Source: Seribacter sp963934295 (lineage in GTDB: Bacteria > Verrucomicrobiota > Verrucomicrobiia > Opitutales > Seribacteraceae). From it: a stretch of DNA of 64,000 nucleotides. The notes beneath the pieces were generated by a model, which ran no database searches, was not told where the DNA came from, and saw only the letters and a program-made list of their open reading frames with translations. Location of the stretch: contig CAWVXY010000003.1 in the NCBI GenBank assembly GCA_963934295.1, positions 62,001 through 126,000 on the forward strand, in the 5' to 3' direction. This document shows positions 1 to 8,352 of the stretch, piece after piece (positions within the stretch are counted from its first letter, which is position 1; each line of letters opens with the position of its first letter). Position numbers and translations under genes: made by a program.

Positions 1-617
1 GTGAGGGATGGGTTGTCCGCAAGCACCGTTCCAGCCCCCACACAAATTGCCGGAAAAAGACGTCGCCAATTCATCATATCAATCCGGGCCTCGGCTTCCG
101 TGATCGGACTCGGATGCCCGGCTTTCTCCGCTACCATTCCATTAGAGGTCTCTGCAATCTTAAGAGCGACCAAGGGGGTTCCCGATTTCATTTGATGGTT
201 AAAAATAAAATTTAACCGGGTAAAATGTGCCTGAACGCTTTCGGGGGCAAGGGTTACTTCAATTCCGTGGTTCTTCAGGATTTCCAAGCCACGTCCAGAA
301 TGTTCCGGATTGGGATCAAGGCAGCAGACCATCACTTTCTTAATTCCCGATTGAATAATCGCATGGGTGCAGGGTGGTGTCCGGCCAAAAGTCGAACAAG
401 GTTCCAATGAGACAAAAAGGGAAGCTCCCTCCCTAGGCGTCCGTCCAAGATTCGAAAAAGCGACCACTTCAGCATGTGGAGAACCTGCACATTCATGATA
501 CCCCTCAGCAACCACTTCATTGTCCTCCACAATCATCGCCCCCACCATGGGATTGGGGTGTGTCTTCCCCCACCCTTTGCATGCGAGATCGAATATCCTC
601 GCATAAAAATTTTCCAT
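1..617 (-). CDS. ribD: RibD, riboflavin biosynthesis deaminase/reductase (partial, N-terminal part)
   Basis: Bifunctional riboflavin enzyme: deaminates the diaminohydroxy-phosphoribosylaminopyrimidine made from GTP, then reduces the ribosyl side chain. The minus strand is open from an ATG at 617 to the window edge, so only about 205 N-terminal residues are seen. The deaminase zinc site is clear: HAEVVA (His-Ala-Glu) near residue 50, then EPCSTFGRTPPCTHA with its two zinc cysteines. The frame continues into the start of the reductase domain (KIAETSNGMVAEK). It begins 10 nt after the stop of xth, so the two are probably co-transcribed. No strong ribosome binding site is seen. The C-terminal reductase lies outside the window. 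The deaminase identity is firm. Confidence 0.9.
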   Translation of the reverse strand, partial: MENFYARIFDLACKGWGKTHPNPMVGAMIVEDNEVVAEGYHECAGSPHAEVVAFSNLGRTPREGASLFVSLEPCSTFGRTPPCTHAIIQSGIKKVMVCCLDPNPEHSGRGLEILKNHGIEVTLAPESVQAHFTRLNFIFNHQMKSGTPLVALKIAETSNGMVAEKAGHPSPITEAEARIDMMNWRRLFPAICVGAGTVLADNPSL

Positions 618-627
618 TTGAATAGAA

Positions 628-1413
628 TCAGGCACGGGCAAGGGAAAGTCCAACCGGACAATGATCAGAACCTTCAATTTCGGGCAATATGTAAGCATCT
701 CGTATCGAGGTGGCAAGATCATCGGATACCACAAAGTAGTCAATCCGCCATCCCACATTCCGTGCACGGGCACCGGCACGGTAAGACCACCAGGAATAAG
801 CGTTTTCCTGCTCCGGATGAACATGGCGAAAAGTGTCAATAAATCCCTCAGCCAGCAAATTTGAAAAACCCTCACGTTCTTCGTCGGTAAATCCTGCACT
901 GTTTCGATTTGTTTTCGGATTAGCCAAATCAATTTCCCGATGGGCCACATTTAAATCTCCACAAAGTACAACGGGTTTGGACTGGCGCAATGCAAGCAGA
1001 TAGTCTTTTAAATCAGGATCCCAGGAATCATAACGGTAGGGCAAACGGGAAAGATCCCCCTTGGAGTTGGGTACATAAACATTAACCAAATAAAAGCCGT
1101 CAAATTCATAAGTAATGACTCGACCTTCTCCCCCGTGTTTCTCATCAGGTAAATCCTCCCGAATAGAAAGTGGTTCCGTTTTGGAAAAAATTGCGGTTCC
1201 GGAATATCCTTTTTTTTCGGCGAGGTGGTAATGCCTGAATGGATAACCGAAATCGTCATCAGGAATTACTTCGGGATTTAACTTCACCTCCTGAAGGCAG
1301 AGAAGATCGGGATTTTTCTCTGAAACGAAAGAATCAAAGGTTTTTTTGCGACAGGCACGCAGTCCATTCACATTCCAGGAAATCATTTCGATCGTTGCAT
1401 TTGTTGAACTCAT
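628..1413 (-). CDS. xth: Exodeoxyribonuclease III / AP endonuclease
   Basis: Base-excision repair enzyme that cleaves the DNA backbone at abasic sites and has 3'-5' exonuclease and 3'-phosphatase activity in the ExoIII family. The 261-residue length is normal. The metal and catalytic motifs are in order: ISWNVNGLRA at the N-terminus (Asn), LQEVKL (metal Glu), GDLNVAH (Asp/Asn pair), and SDHCPVGL at the C-terminus (catalytic Asp-His). It is the first gene of a two-gene minus-strand unit with ribD and is divergent from efp. The family is certain. Whether the local name would be xth or exoA is convention. Confidence 0.93.
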   Translation of the reverse strand: MSSTNATIEMISWNVNGLRACRKKTFDSFVSEKNPDLLCLQEVKLNPEVIPDDDFGYPFRHYHLAEKKGYSGTAIFSKTEPLSIREDLPDEKHGGEGRVITYEFDGFYLVNVYVPNSKGDLSRLPYRYDSWDPDLKDYLLALRQSKPVVLCGDLNVAHREIDLANPKTNRNSAGFTDEEREGFSNLLAEGFIDTFRHVHPEQENAYSWWSYRAGARARNVGWRIDYFVVSDDLATSIRDAYILPEIEGSDHCPVGLSLARA

Positions 1414-1510
1414 TAAATTTTAGATTTTTAAAAACATATGGTTGGCAATAGGTCGGTTATATACTACCCATGTTATTCTTTACGCAAAACCACAAGAAAA
1501 AGTAATTAAC

Positions 1511-2071
1511 ATGGCATCTCCAACAGATATTCGCAAAGGCAGAGTAATGGTCTATCAAGGCGCTCCTCACCTTGTATTAGAAATGTTGCATCGTACGCAG
1601 GGCAGGCAAGCCGGCTTTGTGCAAACAACTTTACGAAACCTGCAAAGTGGTTCAACCACTACCACAAAATTTCGCTCAACAGATAATGTCGAGTTCATGC
1701 ACACAACTACGCAGAAACTTGAATTTAGCTACAAAGATACTGAAGGACATCACTTCATGGATTTAGAAACTTATGAAGATACCGTGTTACCGAGCGACAT
1801 AATTGGAGAAGACGACTATTTTTTGGTGGAAGGTAACACCTATGATATTTTACTTATAGACGGAGAAGCTATTCGGCTTGAATTACCAGCTTCTGTTGAA
1901 GCAAAAGTGATTGAAGCACCTGAAGCCTTAAGAGGTGATACTGCGGGTAATGTCCTTAAACCAGTCACTATCTCTTCTGGCATTACAATTCAAGTACCCC
2001 TATTCATTAAAAAGGACGATGTTATTAAAATCAGTACAAACGATCGTTCGTACTTGGGCCGAGTTAACTAG
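1511..2071 (+). CDS. efp: Elongation factor P, arginine-tip type
   Basis: EF-P binds between the ribosomal P and E sites and relieves stalling at polyproline stretches. The 186-residue product has the usual three beta-barrel domains and ends in SYLGRV. The open frame extends to 1442, but the ATG at 1511 gives the normal family N-terminus (MASPTDIRKG). The functional loop of domain I reads HRTQGRQAGF: residue 32, which is lysine (Lys34 in E. coli numbering) in EpmA-modified EF-Ps, is arginine here, at the same position as the rhamnosylated Arg32 of Pseudomonas. No modification enzyme (EarP, EpmA/B, YmfI) is in the window. A terminator follows 2 nt after the stop. Confidence 0.95.
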   Translation: MASPTDIRKGRVMVYQGAPHLVLEMLHRTQGRQAGFVQTTLRNLQSGSTTTTKFRSTDNVEFMHTTTQKLEFSYKDTEGHHFMDLETYEDTVLPSDIIGEDDYFLVEGNTYDILLIDGEAIRLELPASVEAKVIEAPEALRGDTAGNVLKPVTISSGITIQVPLFIKKDDVIKISTNDRSYLGRVN

Positions 2072-2072
2072 G

Positions 2073-2110
2073 CAAAAAAAAGATGCCCTCCATTGAAGGG
2101 CATCTCTTTA
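2073..2110. terminator. Bidirectional Rho-independent terminator between efp and the deoA-like gene
   Basis: A perfect 9-bp stem, AGATGCCCT at 2081-2089 pairing with AGGGCATCT at 2097-2105, has a 7-nt loop. On the minus strand it is followed by eight T residues (the A tract at 2073-2080), a strong terminator for the deoA-like gene. On the plus strand it is followed by a weaker T-rich stretch and lies directly after efp. It probably serves both convergent genes. Confidence 0.85.
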
Positions 2111-2139
2111 AAAATATAAAGTCGAATTGATTCGATTCG

Positions 2140-3468
2140 TTACGCAACTCGCTCGACTACAAGAGGAGCAGGATTTGGTCTTTTCGGGGCTAAGCGATAA
2201 GCCGCTTTAAAATATTCCATAGCCACACTCAATCGTTTCTCATCGTTATAATGAATGATCATAAGGGGTTCTCCCTGTTTCATCTGAGTCCCCACTTTGC
2301 AAAGCTCTGCGACTCCGGCAGCTGGATCAAATTTCTTTCCCTCGCCATGGGCAAGGATTTGAACACCACGGGCAAGTTGCCCAGCGTCTATAGTGTGAAC
2401 ATAACCACGTTTAGGAGCAGGTAATTTTTTAGTATGCTTTGCGGTGGGGAGTTTTTCCGGGTTATCAATCACCCTGGTATCCCCACCCTGATACTCGACA
2501 ACATCCTTAAATTTTTGCAAAGCAGTTCCGTCTTCAAGATGTTTACGAACAGTTTGTTTGGCAGAAAGAGTGGATCCGGCAACACCAGCAAGGCGAACAA
2601 TTTCCATACCCAATTTCATAACCAGGTCCTGCAAGTCCTCGGGGCCTTCACCTTTAAGCAACTCAATCGCTTCTTTTAATTCAAGGGATGCACCTACACA
2701 TGAACCAAGCGGTTGGTTAACATCAGTAACTAGAGCTACACATCTTCTCTTTAAAGTTCTTCCAACACGGGTCAGGGAACGGGCAAGTTGCTTGGCATCA
2801 TCCGCAGTTTTAATGAAAGATCCTTTCCCCCATTTAACATCAACCACGACTCCTTCAGCTCCAGCTGCTAATTTTCGGCTGAGTGTTCCTGCTGTTATAA
2901 AAGGTATTGATGGTATAGCACCAATGGTTTGGCGTAATTTGTAAAGAATACCTTCAACCGGTGAAATCTCATCATTACGATCGGAAAAAGAACAACCCAC
3001 TTTGCGCACCTGAGTAGCAAAATCTTCCAAGTCAATCTTTGTGTTGATTTTGGGGATGGCAGCCAACTTCTCAGAATTAGAAGTGAGAAATTCTTCATCA
3101 TCACCATTCATCAAAGGCATTGCAACGCCAGCGGCAGCTGCTAATGGTCCAAGTACTAAAGTTGTTTTATCACCCACTCCGCCCGTTGAATATTTTTCTA
3201 TTTTAGGGCGTGAAACATCAGTCATTTCAATCACCTCACCTGAAAGCATCATCTCTTCAGCAAAAAAAGCAGTCTCTTGAGCGGACATACCCTGAAAATA
3301 AATTGCCATAACCCAAGCAGCCTGTTGATACTCAGGCATTTCCTCGTCTAAAATGGAATCAACAAGAAAGCGAATTTCATCATCGGTAAATTCTCCTCCA
3401 TCTCTTTTTTTCTCAATTAAATAGGAAAAGGATGGAGTACTATTTCGGGAATTTAATGCTTTAGCCAT
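2140..3468 (-). CDS. Thymidine/pyrimidine-nucleoside phosphorylase family protein with altered active site
   Basis: The 442-residue protein spans the full DeoA/PyNP fold: N-terminal helical domain (MAIYFQGMS), the glycine-rich phosphate loop YSTGGVGDKTTLVLGP (residues 93-108), the central alpha/beta domain (ITAGTLSRKLAAG, VVDVKWGKGSF, ALVTDVNQPLG) and the C-terminal domain (RGYVHTIDAGQL). True enzymes phosphorolyse thymidine or uridine. Here the near-invariant SGRGLGHTGGTLDKLE segment is replaced by NGDDEEFLTSNSEKLA (121-136), and by alignment from memory the base-binding Ser and Lys are Gly and Arg, while the Arg is kept. Substrate or activity may therefore differ. A good AAGGAT ribosome binding site precedes the ATG. 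Monocistronic, ending at a strong terminator. Confidence 0.8.
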   Translation of the reverse strand: MAKALNSRNSTPSFSYLIEKKRDGGEFTDDEIRFLVDSILDEEMPEYQQAAWVMAIYFQGMSAQETAFFAEEMMLSGEVIEMTDVSRPKIEKYSTGGVGDKTTLVLGPLAAAAGVAMPLMNGDDEEFLTSNSEKLAAIPKINTKIDLEDFATQVRKVGCSFSDRNDEISPVEGILYKLRQTIGAIPSIPFITAGTLSRKLAAGAEGVVVDVKWGKGSFIKTADDAKQLARSLTRVGRTLKRRCVALVTDVNQPLGSCVGASLELKEAIELLKGEGPEDLQDLVMKLGMEIVRLAGVAGSTLSAKQTVRKHLEDGTALQKFKDVVEYQGGDTRVIDNPEKLPTAKHTKKLPAPKRGYVHTIDAGQLARGVQILAHGEGKKFDPAAGVAELCKVGTQMKQGEPLMIIHYNDEKRLSVAMEYFKAAYRLAPKRPNPAPLVVERVA

Positions 3469-3604
3469 GGTTATTATCCTTGTGGGGTGTTGGGGTGTAA
3501 GAAAGAGGCAAAAGAAATTATATAGGTAATTAGTTCAAATTAGTCGAGCCTTTTATTCTAAGTGGTACTTGACCCTTTCCGTTATTATGCTTGGATATCG
3601 CACC

Positions 3605-5350
3605 ATGTTTATTGAATTTGATCCGAGCGAACTAATTGAGCGAATTATAAGAGAAACCACTGCACAAAGCGATGCATTTGAAGTTGGCTTTGACCCTCAA
3701 GTTCGCCCCGCAGATGAAAGATTTGGTGATTTCCAAGCTAATGGGATTCTACCCTATGCCAAAAAGGAAGGACTTAACCCTCGAGAACTTGGCCAAAAAC
3801 TGATCGATCTTCTCCCCCATTCCGACTTTTGGGAAACGGAAATAGCGGGTCCAGGTTTTATTAATTTTAAACTCAACTCGTCTTTCTTAAAGGAATGGAT
3901 GGATAGATTTCATAATGTAAAGTCGATTAAAAAAGCCGTTCAAGTGGACAAGCCACAAAAAATCGTACTTGATTTTTCTTCTCCAAATACAGCTAAACAA
4001 ATGCATGTGGGACATATTCGCTCCACGATTATTGGAGAAAGTCTATCCCGCCTGCTCAGTTTTATTGGGCATGAAATAATCAGGGATAATCATTTGGGTG
4101 ATTGGGGAACGCAGTTCGGGATTCTTCTTTTCGCTATTAAGAAGGAAAATATATCTTTGGATGAACTCGGTGACGACCCAATTGCCAAATTAGAAAATCT
4201 TTATCGACAGGGAAATAGTTGGGTCAAAGAGGATGAAGGTAACCTAATTCAGGCAAGGGAAGAATTAGTTAAGTTGCAAAACGGCGACCCCGAAAACCTA
4301 GAACTCTGGCAAAAGATTAAAGACATCAGTATGGATTCCTTTCTTTCGATTTACGAGATACTTGGCGTTCAATTCGACCATGCTCTCGGAGAAAGTTTTT
4401 ACAGAAACAAAGTTGAACCGGTTTACGAAGAACTCCTAGCACACAAAATATGCGTGGAGGATGACGGAGCATTGGTTGTCTTCCATCCCGAACACAAGAG
4501 GTTCTCCAAGCAGCCTTTAATTATAAGAAAGTCGGATGGCGCGAGTAATTATGCCACTACAGATTTAGCCACGGTTAAATACCGGAAAGAGGAATGGAAT
4601 TCGAATCAGATTATTTATGTTACAGACGGCAGGCAAAGAGATCATTTTGAACAACTATTCATGACTGTTCAAAAATGGTTCTCTGCAGAAAATAATTCCT
4701 GTCCGAAACTGAAGCATGTTTGGTTTGGAACCATCCTGGGTGATGATAATAAGGCAATCAAAACAAGGGATGGAGAACCCATTAAATTAATCGACCTTTT
4801 AAACGAATCAATCGAGCGGGCGAAAGCAATGGTTATCGAAAAAAACCCCGAGATCGAAAGCTCTGAAATCTTGCGAAGAGCAAAAATTATTGGTTTGGGC
4901 GCAGTTCGCTACGCTGACTTATCGCAAGACAGGACTTTGGACTATGTTTTTTCATGGGAAAAGATGTTGGCAATGCAAGGAAATACAGCTCCTTACCTGC
5001 AATATGCAGTCGCTCGAATTTACAGCATTTTCAGAAAAGTTGAATCTGAGCCAAATGAAAATTACATCACGGAATACCCTCCCACTACAGATTCAGAAAA
5101 AAAATTGGCTCGTAAACTCATCTTTTTCTCGGGTGCAATCAAGCAAACAGTAAAAGAATTAAAACCCCATTTCCTTGGGACTTACCTCTTTGAGCTAGCG
5201 ACTGAATTTAGCAGCTTCTACAATCAAAGTAAGGTCATGGTTGAGGAAGAGGAGATAAAAACACTCAGACTTTTACTCTGTGCCCGTACCCTATGTATTT
5301 TGGAAACCGGATTGAATATATTGGGAATCGATACTTTGGAAGAGATGTAA
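3605..5350 (+). CDS. argS: Arginyl-tRNA synthetase
   Basis: Charges tRNA-Arg. A class I synthetase of 581 residues, normal for the family. Order: N-terminal Arg additional domain (to about residue 100), the HIGH-type motif HVGH within SPNTAKQMHVGHIRST, the GDWGTQFG motif that follows it, the degenerate KMSK-region segment KTRDGEPIKL, and the C-terminal anticodon-binding (DALR) domain from about residue 460, including NTAPYLQYAVARI. The frame opens at 3569, but the ATG at 3605 fits the family N-terminus better. No clear ribosome binding site. It converges with the secreted protein gene at 5372. Confidence 0.95.
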   Translation: MFIEFDPSELIERIIRETTAQSDAFEVGFDPQVRPADERFGDFQANGILPYAKKEGLNPRELGQKLIDLLPHSDFWETEIAGPGFINFKLNSSFLKEWMDRFHNVKSIKKAVQVDKPQKIVLDFSSPNTAKQMHVGHIRSTIIGESLSRLLSFIGHEIIRDNHLGDWGTQFGILLFAIKKENISLDELGDDPIAKLENLYRQGNSWVKEDEGNLIQAREELVKLQNGDPENLELWQKIKDISMDSFLSIYEILGVQFDHALGESFYRNKVEPVYEELLAHKICVEDDGALVVFHPEHKRFSKQPLIIRKSDGASNYATTDLATVKYRKEEWNSNQIIYVTDGRQRDHFEQLFMTVQKWFSAENNSCPKLKHVWFGTILGDDNKAIKTRDGEPIKLIDLLNESIERAKAMVIEKNPEIESSEILRRAKIIGLGAVRYADLSQDRTLDYVFSWEKMLAMQGNTAPYLQYAVARIYSIFRKVESEPNENYITEYPPTTDSEKKLARKLIFFSGAIKQTVKELKPHFLGTYLFELATEFSSFYNQSKVMVEEEEIKTLRLLLCARTLCILETGLNILGIDTLEEM

Positions 5351-5371
5351 TCTCTTTCAAAGAAAAGAAAT

Positions 5372-5911
5372 TTAGTATTTTAAATATTCAATTAAAAGGG
5401 CTTCGGAACTATACATCTTCCACTTCTTTCCATCCCTTTTCATTGTGTGTAACATCTTAACTCTATTATCACGAAACGCGGCATTACCTGAAAGTTTTTG
5501 CGTAACCTGTAATACTTCGACTTTTGCTTCATCTCCATCAATTTCTTTAACTTCTAGTTGCTGAATGGTATATTTCAGTTGTAGACGTGCAAAAATGTAA
5601 GTCATCATATCCTTTGAACTTTCCATGGTCGGAGATTCCGGATGAATGGTACTTAATGCCATATTTATATTCCTCTTGGACACTGCGAAAATATTGGTCT
5701 TTACCACATCTTTTAATTCCTTAACCATGACCGGATCCATTTTCTTTTTCTCTGGTTCCGCAGGAGTATCACCTGCTTCAGGAATTGTGTTAACAGTGGA
5801 TGCCCCGGGTAAAGAATTTCCGGGTAAATCCTGACCAAGCAAGACAGGTGGAAAATATGATAAAAGCGATGCTAAGAATAAGGGAAGAAAAGTTTTTGAT
5901 TTTGATGTCAT
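5372..5911 (-). CDS. Secreted protein with NTF2-like C-terminal domain, function unknown
   Basis: A 179-residue protein with an N-terminal signal peptide (positively charged start, hydrophobic FLPLFLASLLSYFPPVLLG), then a low-complexity Pro/Gly/Glu linker to about residue 60, then a compact domain of about 115 residues. That domain, from LKDVVKTNIFAVSKRN through a beta-rich stretch to DGKKWKMYSSEALLIEYL, has the helix-plus-curved-sheet pattern and the closing 'W k m y s' strand of SnoaL/NTF2-like proteins. This fold call is by eye. No catalytic residues can be assigned. It is probably periplasmic and monocistronic. A function cannot be assigned. Confidence 0.6.
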   Translation of the reverse strand: MTSKSKTFLPLFLASLLSYFPPVLLGQDLPGNSLPGASTVNTIPEAGDTPAEPEKKKMDPVMVKELKDVVKTNIFAVSKRNINMALSTIHPESPTMESSKDMMTYIFARLQLKYTIQQLEVKEIDGDEAKVEVLQVTQKLSGNAAFRDNRVKMLHTMKRDGKKWKMYSSEALLIEYLKY

Positions 5912-6046
5912 TTCTTTAAAGTCGTTTAATTTGAAAATTTTTCAATTCTAAAAATGTATTTAAGTTTATGCAGATATCTAAAATAGATTTGCATTTGTTA
6001 CCTAAAATTGGACAAAAATCTGAATACTATATTCCGGACAAACTAT

Positions 6047-6895
6047 TCAATCAGCAACCAGAAGGGGTACTTGAATCGAAAAATATTCCCCTTCCCCTCC
6101 CCAACCATTTTTCCTGTAAACGAGCCCAGACAGGAAATTTTCATTCGGTTTAGCCCATTCCGATCGCTCTAATCGTAAATGGAGAGAACCCTGAGTGCGT
6201 GTAAGAAATTGATTGCCGTCGGAGCGGATCAAACGATTGGAGCAAAAAAAGACCGGTCGTTCCAGACCTTTATCCAATCCGGGATTTGTAGGTTTTAAAA
6301 CAAGCTCAATATAGCGGCCTTTTTCGGATGCGGTTACATTCCAGTTATCTCCTAATGGTTTCGGGATTAACCTTCTGCACTCGTCAAATCTGGACTGCAA
6401 AGCCGAATCAAAAACTTTCTTCCCCACCACCTTAACCTCCGCACTTAAATCTGCAAAACCTGGTTTACACTGACGGGAGCAAGCCAACCAAGATGCTTTT
6501 GCTTTTATGGTTATCCAAGCACCAACCTCCAAATCAAGGGGTGCCTGAACTTTGGTCAAAAAAAGGGTTTCTCCATAATTACCATTCGCACGAATGCTCC
6601 CCATCTTCACTTTCTCCGGTGGACTATACAACATTTTACCCGCCACAAAACCAGACGGGAACTCCCATTTGATGGAGGGCGGAACTCCCACATCGCCGGG
6701 ATGCTTCCAATAAGTGTGCCAACCTTTGTCTCTAATCATTCTCCAACCTATCCAAAATTCACCCCCCGGAACTATTCCCTGTTGCTCAAAAACTAATTCC
6801 ATTTGAATGGGTCCTATTTTTTTCATGCCCATGCATGAAAAACATAGAGAAAAAAGCAGAAAACTTATGGAGAATTTCGAAGTAATCTTATTCAA
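6047..6895 (-). CDS. Free-standing DsbD N-terminal-like (DsbD-alpha) periplasmic protein
   Basis: In DsbD, the N-terminal periplasmic domain passes electrons from the membrane domain to DsbC and CcmG. Here that domain stands alone (282 residues, N-terminal signal sequence, no later membrane segments). Recognisable are GWHTYWKHPGDVGVPP, WEFPSGFVAG, the YGE turn and WLACSRQCKPGFADL, which carries the two-cysteine redox site. Its ATG lies inside the end of the erpA-like gene (4-nt overlap), so the pair is translationally coupled. No DsbD membrane domain or thioredoxin domain is in the window; the partner must be encoded elsewhere. A lipoprotein signal was considered, but the cysteines in LCFSCMG do not make a canonical lipobox. 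Confidence 0.72.
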   Translation of the reverse strand: MNKITSKFSISFLLFSLCFSCMGMKKIGPIQMELVFEQQGIVPGGEFWIGWRMIRDKGWHTYWKHPGDVGVPPSIKWEFPSGFVAGKMLYSPPEKVKMGSIRANGNYGETLFLTKVQAPLDLEVGAWITIKAKASWLACSRQCKPGFADLSAEVKVVGKKVFDSALQSRFDECRRLIPKPLGDNWNVTASEKGRYIELVLKPTNPGLDKGLERPVFFCSNRLIRSDGNQFLTRTQGSLHLRLERSEWAKPNENFLSGLVYRKNGWGGEGEYFSIQVPLLVAD

Positions 6896-7206
6896 CTGAA
6901 AGATTTACCGCATCCACAAGTAGTTTGAGCATTTGGATTTCGAATCTCAAAACCCTTTCCTGTCAAACCATCATCAAAGTGAATTTCAGTCCCAGACAAA
7001 TACTCCACGCTCTCGCCATCAACGGCAAAACGGACGCCTTGGCTTTCTCCTAATTGATCTGATTTCTTTGGCGTATCCATAGACATGCCATACTCAAAAC
7101 CTGAACATCCACCCGGTTCGATAAAAATTCGAAGAATTGCATCAGGACCAGAATCTTCGGACATAGTTACAATTTGCTTTGCTGCTTCTTTAGTTAGAGA
7201 AATCAT
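6892..7206 (-). CDS. erpA: A-type iron-sulfur cluster carrier (IscA/ErpA/HesB family)
   Basis: A scaffold/carrier that delivers Fe-S clusters to target apoproteins. The 104-residue protein has the three invariant cysteines: Cys34 in EPGGCSGFEYGM, and Cys97 and Cys99 in TTCGCGKSF at the C-terminus. The length and the start MISLTKEAAKQI match the family. The choice of ErpA over IscA or SufA is a guess, since no isc or suf genes are nearby. It is the first gene of a coupled pair with the DsbD-like gene. The 146-bp AT-rich divergent region upstream is shared with the kinase gene. Confidence 0.9.
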   Translation of the reverse strand: MISLTKEAAKQIVTMSEDSGPDAILRIFIEPGGCSGFEYGMSMDTPKKSDQLGESQGVRFAVDGESVEYLSGTEIHFDDGLTGKGFEIRNPNAQTTCGCGKSFS

Positions 7207-7352
7207 TCTCGTAAGCTAATTAATTAATACTGAATGTCAAATCAACCAATTTGCAGCGTAAATTATGCCAAATACATAATTAACACTTAATTAGTTAACA
7301 ATTTCCTTGAAAATTCTGCCGTTAAAAATTAGGTTTCACCCCATTGGCATAA

Positions 7353-8333
7353 ATGAAACACATATTTAACGAAGTACACTACGAACTCACTCGAAAAATT
7401 GCGGAGGGTGGGATGGGCCTTGTTTACGAAGCGACGCAAAAGGGAATTGGTGGATTCCGAAAAGTCGTTGCGATTAAGCTTATTCGAGAGGAATATTCCG
7501 CGATCGAGGAGTTTAGAAATAATTTTATCGGAGAAGCAAAACTAGTTGCTGACTTGATCCACACCAACATTGTTCAAACCTACCATTTGGGCAAGATTGG
7601 AGAACAATATTTCATGACTATGGAATTTGTCACGGGTTGGAACCTCGAGGAATTCCTTGATCGCCATGTAGAAACAGAGCAATACATACCCGCTGACCTT
7701 GCAGTTTTTATCGTCTCACGAATTTGCCGTGGCTTGGGATATGCTCATCGCAAAAAAGATTCTCAAGGAAGATTACTCGGTATTGTACACCGCGATGTAA
7801 ATCCTAAAAATATTATGATTGCCCAGGAGGGTGATGTTAAACTTACCGACTTCGGAATCGCGAAAGCACTTGATTTAATGTATAATAAAGAGGGTGATGT
7901 TATTGCAGGTAAGGATGAATATTTATCTCCTGAGCAGGCCCGCTGTGAAGTGACTGACCATCGTGCCGATCTATTCTGCTGCGGTATCGTTATGTCAGAA
8001 CTTCTTCTAGGTTATAACTTATTTGAAGCTTACGAACCCGAAGACACTATTCGTAACATCCTCGAAATGAAGATTCCCAGTTTCACGGACATAAGACCAG
8101 ATATTGACGAACGACTTGACAAGATTCTCCAAACATCCTTGAAGCGTGCCAGAGAAGAGCGGTATCAATCATCTGAAGAAATGCTCACCGAACTGGAAAG
8201 CTTCATTTATGGAGATGGATACGGTCCAACCAATGAAAAATTGGCTGCATACATCTACGATGTGTTCGGGGATGATGGTGAAAATGCCGCCCTTAGGTGG
8301 CATCGCGGGGAGACTCGTTTTGCTGACAATTAA
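7353..8333 (+). CDS. Soluble Hanks-type serine/threonine protein kinase
   Basis: The 326-residue protein is essentially only a kinase domain. Glycine loop at 18-25 (EGGMGLVY), catalytic Lys42 in VAIKLI, the HRD motif at 146-148 in IVHRDVNPKN (catalytic Asp148), DFG at 166-168, and the activation-loop end DEYLSPEQAR. All catalytic residues are present, so it should be active. There is no transmembrane segment or PASTA/sensor domain, unlike typical PknB, so it is probably cytoplasmic with the signal arriving through a partner. It sits 19 nt before rpoN in the same direction, which suggests co-transcription and possibly a role connected to sigma-54. That link is inference. Confidence 0.9.
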   Translation: MKHIFNEVHYELTRKIAEGGMGLVYEATQKGIGGFRKVVAIKLIREEYSAIEEFRNNFIGEAKLVADLIHTNIVQTYHLGKIGEQYFMTMEFVTGWNLEEFLDRHVETEQYIPADLAVFIVSRICRGLGYAHRKKDSQGRLLGIVHRDVNPKNIMIAQEGDVKLTDFGIAKALDLMYNKEGDVIAGKDEYLSPEQARCEVTDHRADLFCCGIVMSELLLGYNLFEAYEPEDTIRNILEMKIPSFTDIRPDIDERLDKILQTSLKRAREERYQSSEEMLTELESFIYGDGYGPTNEKLAAYIYDVFGDDGENAALRWHRGETRFADN

Positions 8334-8352
8334 TCCCTGACTCACCCCCATT

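Noticed and set aside
1..842. Several plus-strand reading frames at the window start
   Set aside because: The minus strand carries a continuous RibD with zinc motifs and the C-terminal end of ExoIII; the plus frames have no recognisable protein features.
1443..1465. Possible promoter before efp (TTGGCA ... TATACT)
   Set aside because: Spacing between the two elements is only about 12 bp, too short for a sigma-70 promoter.
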